Source of the DNA: a virus
Length of the DNA: 30,615 nt
Direction: 5' to 3' (one strand)
Virus record (IMG/VR): IMGVR_UViG_3300024346_000343
Span: 1 to 30,615 of that record
The notes beneath the pieces were generated by a model. That model made no database searches, was not told where the DNA came from, and saw only the letters and a list, made by a program, of their open reading frames with translations. This document shows positions 24,812 to 30,615 of this stretch, piece by piece. Position 1 is the first letter of the stretch. Each line of letters opens with the position of its first letter. Position numbers and translations under genes: made by a program.

Positions 24812-25147
24812 TCAGCGTGTTACGGTGTCGATGACCTCTACCTGTTCAGGGATGGTGAAGTAGGTCTCACCATCAGCTTTCTCGATTTTGACATCGAACT
24901 CCAGCAGGCCAAGTGGCCAATGCGAAGTATCTTTGATATAGACAGCGAGGGTACGGAATTTACCTTCGTCTTCTTCGGTGTCCTGCCAGACCACATCGAG
25001 TTCATCGACGTAACCAGAAGGCAGGCTGTTGCCTGTTTTCCGAATCTCTGCCTTTAGAAATGTGTCAACGAACTCACCATCCTCCACCGATTCCGGCAGG
25101 GACAGTGTTTGTGTAAAAGGGTTTCCTCGACGAATTTGCGTGGTCAC
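24812..25147 (-). CDS. Small beta-rich protein resembling phage structural beta-sandwich domains
   Basis: I choose the GTG start (111 residues) because GGAGG lies 5 bases before it inside the last codons of the polymerase gene; an in-frame TTG twelve codons earlier has no such site. The sequence is almost all strand: QIRRGNPFTQTLSLPE, FLKAEIRKTG, LDVVWQDTEEDEGKFRTLAV, a WPLGLLEFDVKIEK strand and a closing QVEVIDTVTR. This 'ligand-less beta-sandwich, closing V.V...VT' layout recalls small domains that sit beside tail-fibre genes or at the N end of baseplate proteins of the BppU kind. Finding it directly behind DNA polymerase is odd. Function unknown; the likeness is by eye only. Confidence 0.7.
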   Translation of the reverse strand: MTTQIRRGNPFTQTLSLPESVEDGEFVDTFLKAEIRKTGNSLPSGYVDELDVVWQDTEEDEGKFRTLAVYIKDTSHWPLGLLEFDVKIEKADGETYFTIPEQVEVIDTVTR

Positions 25148-25148
25148 T

Positions 25149-27872
25149 CTAGCCTCCGGTGAGGGATTTGATGTGGGAGTCAATTATCTCGCAGATTTCT
25201 TGCTCGGTGCTTCCGTTGGGTAACACCATTTCCTTGCTCCAGTCCGGATAGAAGATCGAAAGGTCTCCCCCCAGTTTCACTTGATCATGCTGAATGTCAG
25301 GGTGATCCTGCCATTGAACAGCCTTCACCAGATGCTCGTTGGTATATAGCACAGCAGAAATGCTGTCCCGAATCAACATATATTGAGCGTCGTGAATGTG
25401 GGCACAAGGCCGTATATCCAAGCGAAAATCACTATCTCGTACCTTGCCCATGAACTCGACACTAGCCCTAGTGTTTAGGAGGCACCAACTCTGCCCCAAG
25501 GCATTGCCTGCCGTTCGTCCCTCAGCTTCCGCTTCGTAGGGTGTCCGGCTGGTTCCTCGGATAACTTGGTGCAGTAAGGGTGTTCTGACACGTAACCCGA
25601 AAGCTACTGTGACGTACCCATCCTTACTTGCTTGGTCGAGCTTGTCCTGCACCCATTGGATCGAGACTGCGTAGAGTTCCTGGTACTTCTTCTCTACAGA
25701 CTTGGCCTTCGTTTCCGAAAAGCCACAGTTGACCATCAAGGTTTTGTAGGTGCCCTGGTAGGTCAAAGCGAAGGTGGGTGCCTTGGAGTCCTGACGGAAA
25801 TCCTTGTAGGCGATCTCGATGGAGTTGATGGACTCCACGGAGTCACCATTGATGTCTGGCATGTCCTCCCCGAAGTAAGCGTATGCCCGAAGGCAATGGC
25901 CATCGTAGCCATCGGTGTACACCTTCAGCTTGTTGGGATCTTTGGTGGTTAAAGCGGAGATGCGGTCTTCCAGTGAAGCGAAATCGAGTCCAGCGAAGAT
26001 CCAGCCAGGGGGTGCCTGGAAACAGGATTTGACGAGAGATCCAAGACTGAGCTTGCCCTTCTTCATGAACTTCTTGAGCAGTGGGAACAGCTCCAGAAGA
26101 GCTTCGCTCACCTTCATGGTGACGTTCGCAGGCAGGTTCTGCAGGTTCGGTGAATTGCTGCTCAGGCGTCCGGAGACTGTGCCACCCAGTACGGAGTTTC
26201 CGAACAGGTAGTGCCAGCCATCTGGGCCAGGGCAGGCATTCTTGAATGCAGGGATGAACGATCCAAGGATCTTATCCACTGCAGCGAAGTCAGCCAGGGC
26301 AGACAACAATTCCAGAATGTCTGGGTTCGTTGTGTGGTGCTGTAGTTTCTCGATGGTGTCACCATCACACGATGGCTGCTTGGTGTCAGTTAGAGCAAGT
26401 ACAGGAAGGTTGAGTTGCGTGTATAGGAGGTGTTGCAGTTGCGGATTGCTGCGTGGGTTGAACTTGATCTTGGCCGGAACCTCGGCAATCGTGATTCTCT
26501 TATTCTTCCACTCTGCGTGCTTCTTCTCGATGTACATCTCTTTCAAGGTGTACTGGAACTGTTGCACACATTGCGTGCTTTCCATTCGATGAACTGCATC
26601 GTCGTATACGCCCTTGAGGGCTTCTTCGACTTTCAACACAGTTGGCATGTGGATTGGTAGACCAGTTAGCTGCATCTGCACAATGTCCAGCGTGGCTGGC
26701 TTGAACAGAGTTTCGTAAATCTCCAACTGAGAATCAGCAACCATCTGCGGATAACGCTTTCCATGCGTGAACCAAGTGGAAAGACTGTCCACTAGGTTGT
26801 ATTCCAGCAGTTGAGGCAGGGGAATACGGCGAATGTCCTTGATGTCTTCGTCATCTTGGGCATAGTTGCCAGCAAACTCTTGAGCTTGATCTTTCAGACT
26901 CAGTTTGTTTCCTGCACAACTGTTGGTCGCCAGATAGGTGATCAACTTCGTGCAATCCCAGTTACGCAGCATGTGCCCCATGCCGGTCAACAATCCTTCA
27001 GTGTCCAGAATATCCTTCATGAACAACTGGTAGACCAGGACGTAAACGTCGAAGGCAATGTTGTGGTAGATCGCTGTTTCGAGATACCGCTCGAAAAAGT
27101 CTTTGAGCAGTGCCCTTACTTCCTTGTTGAAACCCTGCTTGCCGTGGAAATTCACTTCCTGCAGCTTGCCTGTCTTGGCGTTGACCACATTGCCAACCCA
27201 CTCTTCACTGATGTAATCCACAGCGAAGGCAATGCCTTCATGCTTGTTCCAAGCGAAAGAGATGGTGCCAATACCTGCCTTATGATGCTTCAGGTCGAAG
27301 CCTTCAATGTCGATGGCCAGGGGGCAATTCATTGCCAGCAACTTGTCCAACCATGCTTTGATGTCAGCAGTTGTGCTGGGGTACTCGGCAAAGTGAACGA
27401 TGCTACTGCCTGGTGTGCTGTAGTCACCGGTGATGTGACTGATAAGTGCCTCCATACCTTGACGGATGCGGCTTGTTACTTTGGCTGGATCGTAGAAGAT
27501 CTGCCGGTAGTTCGGCACGTAGATTACTTTTTGATTGCCAAACTTGCTGTCCATCACGTAGCCCAGGTTGGCGTCAACCTTGGCAGCACCCGTCAGCACT
27601 TTGAAGTAATCGGAATCAGCGCACAGGATGTACTGAGTTTCCATCTGTGCAAACAGTGGAGCCAGTACCTCGTTGATGTACGCCTTTATTTCTCCTACAG
27701 GGGTCTTCTTTTTCCCCTGTGAGTAGTGCAGGTTTAACACGATCAGGTCATCAGTGATCTGATCGTAGTTGGTCAGGTAGGCTTTCTGTATCTCATCCTT
27801 TCGGATGACTGGAACCAATAGGCAAATGGGGTACTTCGCCTCCTCGACCTCTGAGAAGTAAGCGTAATTCAT
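25149..27872 (-). CDS. Family A DNA polymerase with 3'-5' exonuclease, N4 gp39-like
   Basis: This protein has 907 residues from the ATG at 27872, which has a perfect AAGGAGA site; an earlier in-frame TTG has none. Residues 1-150 are an N-terminal domain I do not recognise. The proofreading exonuclease is complete: D188/E190 in LAIDIEGFD, NIAFD (D275) and YNLVD (D362). The polymerase domain has the conserved SGRLSSNSPNLQNLP (567-581), motif A DFASLEDR (D630), motif B R693-x3-K697-x7-Y705 in DSKAPTFALTYQG, and motif C HDAQ (H827, D828), where most relatives have HDE. It is the replicative polymerase of N4-like phages. The gene is preceded by the 169-residue gene with a 14-base gap and followed almost at once by the small beta-rich gene. 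Confidence 0.95.
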   Translation of the reverse strand: MNYAYFSEVEEAKYPICLLVPVIRKDEIQKAYLTNYDQITDDLIVLNLHYSQGKKKTPVGEIKAYINEVLAPLFAQMETQYILCADSDYFKVLTGAAKVDANLGYVMDSKFGNQKVIYVPNYRQIFYDPAKVTSRIRQGMEALISHITGDYSTPGSSIVHFAEYPSTTADIKAWLDKLLAMNCPLAIDIEGFDLKHHKAGIGTISFAWNKHEGIAFAVDYISEEWVGNVVNAKTGKLQEVNFHGKQGFNKEVRALLKDFFERYLETAIYHNIAFDVYVLVYQLFMKDILDTEGLLTGMGHMLRNWDCTKLITYLATNSCAGNKLSLKDQAQEFAGNYAQDDEDIKDIRRIPLPQLLEYNLVDSLSTWFTHGKRYPQMVADSQLEIYETLFKPATLDIVQMQLTGLPIHMPTVLKVEEALKGVYDDAVHRMESTQCVQQFQYTLKEMYIEKKHAEWKNKRITIAEVPAKIKFNPRSNPQLQHLLYTQLNLPVLALTDTKQPSCDGDTIEKLQHHTTNPDILELLSALADFAAVDKILGSFIPAFKNACPGPDGWHYLFGNSVLGGTVSGRLSSNSPNLQNLPANVTMKVSEALLELFPLLKKFMKKGKLSLGSLVKSCFQAPPGWIFAGLDFASLEDRISALTTKDPNKLKVYTDGYDGHCLRAYAYFGEDMPDINGDSVESINSIEIAYKDFRQDSKAPTFALTYQGTYKTLMVNCGFSETKAKSVEKKYQELYAVSIQWVQDKLDQASKDGYVTVAFGLRVRTPLLHQVIRGTSRTPYEAEAEGRTAGNALGQSWCLLNTRASVEFMGKVRDSDFRLDIRPCAHIHDAQYMLIRDSISAVLYTNEHLVKAVQWQDHPDIQHDQVKLGGDLSIFYPDWSKEMVLPNGSTEQEICEIIDSHIKSLTGG
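25153..25157 (-). promoter_or_regulatory. Ribosome binding site for the 111-residue gene, inside the polymerase C-terminal codons
   Basis: GGAGG on the minus strand overlaps the last codons (ThrGlyGly) of the DNA polymerase and lies 5 bases before the GTG at 25147. One base separates the polymerase TAG from this GTG, so reinitiation is likely. Confidence 0.75.
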
Positions 27873-27876
27873 ATGC

Positions 27877-27883
27877 TCTCCTT
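27877..27883 (-). promoter_or_regulatory. Ribosome binding site of the DNA polymerase gene
   Basis: AAGGAGA on the minus strand lies 4 bases before the ATG at 27872 and fixes it as the start over the TTG at 27890. Confidence 0.85.
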
Positions 27884-27886
27884 GGT

Positions 27887-28396
27887 TCAAAACAGCAGTC
27901 TTGTTGCTGCGTAGTATTCGATCTTGGGTTTAACTTTCAGGTACTGAGCAGTGGCCCGCTCATCCGTTCTTGTTAGAAACCCTTCGTTCATGCACCGAGG
28001 CAGGTTGAGAAAGGTTTCAGGGCTGAGTCTCACCACACATTCAGGTAAAGCATCACGCACTTCCTGAGCGGTGGTGGCTTGCCATGAGAGTTTGAAAAGT
28101 ACCTGCTTGATTTGATGCCGGTCATTTTTCAAAGTGGTGCGGTCAGCAATGAATCCCGACATGCGAGCATGCAGTGAACTGTCCAACATAACAGCCGGTA
28201 CACCTTTGCTGCGCAATGTTCGTGCATTCAGGGGGACAAACTCATCCCCCATAAACATGAAGCCTTCGTGACCGGAACGGGTGATCTCACGGTTCTGTCT
28301 GTCCAGATCAAGCAGCTCAGCAGCCAACCTGCGTGATTCTCCTTGAGTCAGGGTTTCCACGAGAAAGTCGAGAATCTTGTCCAAATTTTGGATCAC
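27887..28396 (-). CDS. Unknown protein between helicase and DNA polymerase (N4 gp38 position)
   Basis: This 169-residue protein starts with GTG preceded by an unusually strong AGGAGGT. An N-terminal helix (residues 1-32) is followed by GHEGFMFMGDEFVPLNARTL, probably a small beta element, then a basic helix rich in Arg/Lys/His and a C-terminal region with PRCMNEGFLTRTDE. No nuclease, kinase or HTH motif is clear to me. The overall basic charge would suit binding nucleic acid or partner proteins. Its place between the fork helicase and the replicative polymerase, in a tight operon (8 bases after the helicase stop, 14 before the polymerase start), suggests a replication accessory role by inference only. 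Confidence 0.75.
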   Translation of the reverse strand: MIQNLDKILDFLVETLTQGESRRLAAELLDLDRQNREITRSGHEGFMFMGDEFVPLNARTLRSKGVPAVMLDSSLHARMSGFIADRTTLKNDRHQIKQVLFKLSWQATTAQEVRDALPECVVRLSPETFLNLPRCMNEGFLTRTDERATAQYLKVKPKIEYYAATRLLF

Positions 28397-28404
28397 GTTA
28401 CCTC

Positions 28405-29703
28405 CTAGAAGATCAGGCCACCAAAACGCTCTGCCAGCTCTCCATAGAGGAATACCCGATGTCGGGCACGAGAGAAGGCCACATACAACATGCGGGCCGC
28501 TTGGTTGGGATTAGGGCAGGTTGATAGGTCACCCAGGTCGATAAACACGCTGTCGTAGGTGCTGCCCTGTGCCTTGTACACAGTGGCTGCATCACGGGGA
28601 CGCAGATCCGGGTAATTGTTCTTCAGGTGGAAGAACTTGTGCCAGTTCTTGTTTCGCTTGTAGTAGGCCAGCAGCTTGGTGAAATGATCCCGGTCAACTG
28701 GGATCGGTACACGTATGTGGCTGCCGTAGCTATCACGCAGGGTGGTCTGAATGACCTCCAGATTGACACCAGAATCAATTTCATCGAAGTGACTGAACTC
28801 AGCTTGCTCGATGATTTCAACCTCTTCTTCTACCGAAAGCATGCCTTTACCAACTCGGATGGCCGAGTTGTTGATCAGCAACTCATGCAGACCGTACATG
28901 GCAGGCAGACCACGCACTTCACGAATGAAGGCGTTGTAATCGTTCACACGGTTGTTCCGGTACGCCAGGATACGAGAAGCAGCATTCTGGGTCTTGAAGG
29001 TGTCGATCAGCAGGCTTTCCATATCGTTGCTGTTCAGCACGTCGATGATGCCAGGAACTGCACGGATCGGCTTAAACACACCAGTTTCAACTGTGTCACG
29101 TAGCTGCTGGTTAATGGCATGCAGCTCTGGCACGTTGGTACGCATGGGGATCGTCAGATCCAGGTTGCCCAGGTTGTCCCGGTATACGGGAGAAAGGGAC
29201 TCATGCACTGGAGCCATCTGGCAATGATCGCCAACGTAGACGATCTTGCAGCGAAGAGTGCCTTCGTTGATGTACTGCCGTAGAGGACTGTCCACCATTG
29301 ATGCTTCGTCCACGAAGATGATCTTGCGTTCGTGAACTACCCAAGCACCGGTCTTGCTGATCTTGGACTTGCCTGTGCCATAGTCGTCAACAACCTTCAG
29401 GTTGAAGAACGAGTGAGCTGTCTGAGCTGGGCGTCCTGTGGCGATACCCAGCACTTCAGCAGCCTTGTTGGTGGTAGCCGTCATTACCACATCGGTATAA
29501 ACAGCCTCGATGCCCATGAGGGCACAGGTTTGGAAATACTGCGGGAGTACCCGGTCAATCAGGTAACCCATCAGGTAGGTCTTACCTACACCGCCAGGGC
29601 CACGAAGATTGATCTCCTTCTCGTCGTTGAACAGGAAGGCGAAAAAGCCATCAGCAGCCGCTTGCTGCTCGGCATTCAGTGGAAGTTCGACTGCTTGGTT
29701 CAT
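28405..29703 (-). CDS. SF1 DNA helicase (Dda/RecD-like), N4 gp37-like
   Basis: This 432-residue protein carries the superfamily 1B motif series: Walker A in RGPGGVGKT (K41, T42), ATTNKAAEVL (motif Ia, near 76-85), VDEASMVDS with D132/E133 (motif II), GDHCQMAPV (motif III, near 158-166), YRNNRVNDYN (motif IV), YKAQGSTYDSVFIDL (motif V region) and VAFSRARHRVFLYG (motif VI). Length and layout match phage T4 Dda. It would unwind duplex DNA at the fork or during recombination, working with the polymerase and primase in the same operon. The ATG has a GGAGA site (about 7 bases upstream). A strong terminator separates it from the MazG-like gene. Confidence 0.93.
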   Translation of the reverse strand: MNQAVELPLNAEQQAAADGFFAFLFNDEKEINLRGPGGVGKTYLMGYLIDRVLPQYFQTCALMGIEAVYTDVVMTATTNKAAEVLGIATGRPAQTAHSFFNLKVVDDYGTGKSKISKTGAWVVHERKIIFVDEASMVDSPLRQYINEGTLRCKIVYVGDHCQMAPVHESLSPVYRDNLGNLDLTIPMRTNVPELHAINQQLRDTVETGVFKPIRAVPGIIDVLNSNDMESLLIDTFKTQNAASRILAYRNNRVNDYNAFIREVRGLPAMYGLHELLINNSAIRVGKGMLSVEEEVEIIEQAEFSHFDEIDSGVNLEVIQTTLRDSYGSHIRVPIPVDRDHFTKLLAYYKRNKNWHKFFHLKNNYPDLRPRDAATVYKAQGSTYDSVFIDLGDLSTCPNPNQAARMLYVAFSRARHRVFLYGELAERFGGLIF

Positions 29704-29714
29704 GCAATTCTCCA

Positions 29715-29745
29715 GAAAAAACCCCCAGTTACGGGGGTTTTCTTG
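29715..29745 (-). terminator. Intrinsic terminator between MazG-like gene and helicase
   Basis: A perfect stem (about AAAACCCCC / GGGGGTTTT; CCCCC at 29722-29726, GGGGG at 29733-29737) with a 6-base loop is followed on the minus strand by a run of T. It sits just after the MazG-like stop and 12-25 bases before the helicase start, so the helicase unit needs read-through or its own promoter. Confidence 0.85.
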
Positions 29746-29746
29746 T

Positions 29747-30223
29747 TTAGCCCTGAACAGGCTTAGGTAGGAATTTGACCAGATCGGGCTTGTAGTAATT
29801 CGGCCCTTTCATGATTTTCTTGTTCTCGTTGAAGATGGGGTTGCCTTCTTCATCGAACTTGCTGAAGTTGGAGCCGTTGACTTCGTGCAGAGCGCCAACG
29901 ATGTCCATGCCGTTCATGTGAGCAGTGCCCACAGCAGTGACGATTTGGTCAGCCAGACCGTCGAGAAACTCCAGCGGATCTTGGATTTCGACTTGGTTGT
30001 CCAAGGTTTTGATGGTATCAGCCAAGGCTTCCAGGCTGTCCACTGCATTGTCCAGCAGGATCTGGGTGGTGTGGTTGGTGGCCACTAGAGCCTTCAGCAT
30101 TTCAGCCACTTCTTCCAGATGCACACCCAATTGGGTGGAACGGTTCTTGTCCACCGGATTCGGTACGGCTTTCTGGAACCACAGGGCGGTATCGCTTACA
30201 GCACACTTTTCGAGAAGACTCAT
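29747..30223 (-). CDS. MazG/PRA-PH-like nucleotide pyrophosphohydrolase
   Basis: I use the ATG at 30223 (158 residues); two codons upstream lies a GTG, but the GGAGTG site fits the ATG better. The pattern is that of all-alpha NTP pyrophosphatases: HLEEVAEML (E-x-x-E helix, about residues 35-43), DPLEFLDGLADQIV (acidic helix with D and E metal ligands, about 83-96), and the highly typical end EVNGSNFSKF......NKKIMKGPNYYKPDL. This C-terminal GSN-x-SK...K-x-x-KG-x-x-Y-x-x-PDL signature is that of the phosphoribosyl-ATP pyrophosphohydrolase-like (PRA-PH) phage family. It probably hydrolyses a nucleotide triphosphate or alarmone-like compound to tune the pool for phage replication. Substrate cannot be read from sequence. 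Confidence 0.85.
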   Translation of the reverse strand: MSLLEKCAVSDTALWFQKAVPNPVDKNRSTQLGVHLEEVAEMLKALVATNHTTQILLDNAVDSLEALADTIKTLDNQVEIQDPLEFLDGLADQIVTAVGTAHMNGMDIVGALHEVNGSNFSKFDEEGNPIFNENKKIMKGPNYYKPDLVKFLPKPVQG

Positions 30224-30225
30224 GG

Positions 30226-30549
30226 TCACTCCGAGGATGTAGAGGGTTTTTGTTGCCGGGCGTACTCAGCTTGGATCAGGTCACGAACGTAGTCCTTGAT
30301 GACCTTACCATTGGCCATTTGATCGGCCAGCCAGTCCTGTTCGGCAGTGTCCAAGGTGAAGAAGATGTCCTCCATGAACGTGCGGCGAGTATCTGCTGGG
30401 GCCACGCCAAGACTCTTCAAGCGAAGGGTGATCGTGGTGGGGTGGCAATTCAGCAAACCAGCAATCGTGGAGAGAGACAATCCGACACTGTTGGCTCGGA
30501 TAATGTCGTCATCGTTTGCTTTTCGGTTGGCACGGAAGACGGTAGACAT
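30226..30549 (-). CDS. Small HTH DNA-binding protein
   Basis: This 107-residue protein has an N-terminal helix-turn-helix: DDDIIRANSVGLSLSTIAGL (residues 13-32) then NCHPTTITLRLKSLGV, the layout of recombinase- or sigma-like HTH motifs that read 'GLS..TIA..L.CH.TTI..RL..LG'. The C-terminal half is an acidic, then basic helical part (FFTLDTAEQDWLADQ..., IKDYVRDLIQAEYARQQ), perhaps for dimer formation. The ATG follows a GAGGTGA site located just 3' of a long hairpin. The stop overlaps the MazG-like ribosome binding site, so the two are co-expressed. Likely a phage transcription regulator that acts on early or middle genes; target unknown. Confidence 0.75.
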   Translation of the reverse strand: MSTVFRANRKANDDDIIRANSVGLSLSTIAGLLNCHPTTITLRLKSLGVAPADTRRTFMEDIFFTLDTAEQDWLADQMANGKVIKDYVRDLIQAEYARQQKPSTSSE

Positions 30550-30559
30550 AGCTTCACCT

Positions 30560-30600
30560 CTATAAAAGATACCTCCAGTCTAATTGACTAGAGGCATCTT
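30560..30600 (-). terminator. Long hairpin in the leader of the HTH gene, probable terminator
   Basis: Bases 30566-30580 and 30586-30600 pair over 15 positions with a 5-base loop. In minus-strand RNA every position pairs (two as G-U); in plus-strand RNA the two become A-C mismatches. It is followed on the minus strand by TTTTATAG and then the GAGGTGA ribosome site. It probably ends the upstream gene (off the edge), and it could also protect or expose the ribosome site. Bases 30601-30615 show no gene. Confidence 0.7.
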
Positions 30601-30615
30601 AGTGAAGCACTTACT

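Noticed and set aside
20877-27722. Plus-strand frames of about 260-330 residues opposite primase and DNA polymerase (20877-21863, 21882-22673, 26811-27722)
   Set aside because: They are shadows of the motif-bearing minus-strand genes, with no ribosome site or recognisable domain.
1-30615. tRNA genes, CRISPR arrays, insertion sequences, integrase or attachment sites
   Set aside because: I looked for cloverleaf ends, regular direct repeats, transposase or integrase motifs and inverted-repeat ends on both strands and saw none. The Cas4-like gene has no Cas1/Cas2 neighbours.

Overview
The window is a fragment of a tailed-phage genome of the N4 type (family Schitoviridae). The deciding evidence is a 3,813-residue open reading frame (6679-18120) that carries all four signature motifs of a single-subunit, T7-like RNA polymerase in its middle third. 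Motif spacing is close to that of the N4 virion RNA polymerase (vRNAP, gp50), and there is not one cysteine in the protein. The genes on either side follow the N4 order in mirror image. The sequence does not identify the host; base composition, a little over 50% G+C by eye, only fits a proteobacterium.

Left arm, plus strand (1-18120): late virion genes. In order they are the 3' part of a small virion-region protein (N4 gp55 position), a 285-residue helical protein (gp54 position), a 901-residue protein with a hydrophobic block (gp53 position), a 152-residue Gly-rich protein (gp52 position), a 651-residue protein with a lysozyme/transglycosylase-like domain (gp51 position), and the giant vRNAP (gp50 position). 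Two intrinsic terminators, after the first gene and just before vRNAP, split this arm. The last four genes look like a DNA-ejection set: membrane-inserting protein, small internal protein, murein-degrading protein and RNA polymerase delivered with the DNA.

Junction (18126-18152): a strong bidirectional terminator separates the convergent arms.

Right arm, minus strand (30600 down to 18138): middle-type replication genes. In transcription order: HTH protein, MazG/PRA-PH-like nucleotide pyrophosphohydrolase, SF1 (Dda/RecD-like) helicase (gp37), unknown 169-residue protein, family A DNA polymerase with proofreading domain (gp39), three small genes, Cas4/RecB-like Fe-S nuclease (gp42 position), primase-helicase (gp43), RecA-like ATPase (gp44), ssDNA-binding protein (gp45), RuvC-like resolvase, a 142-residue acidic-linker protein, and an unlisted 58-residue two-helix membrane protein that ends inside the junction terminator. 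Several start/stop overlaps show translational coupling, and hairpins divide the operon into sub-units.

Most worth following up: the extra enzyme-like modules inside the vRNAP polyprotein (a GNAT-like motif upstream of the polymerase, an HExxH zinc-peptidase motif downstream), the cysteine-free block of three consecutive virion proteins, the tiny membrane gene at the junction, a C-terminal APRKSLF motif shared by SSB and the 142-residue protein, and a 12-base element shared by two intergenic hairpins. All functional names rest on motif reading and remembered synteny, because no database search was possible.
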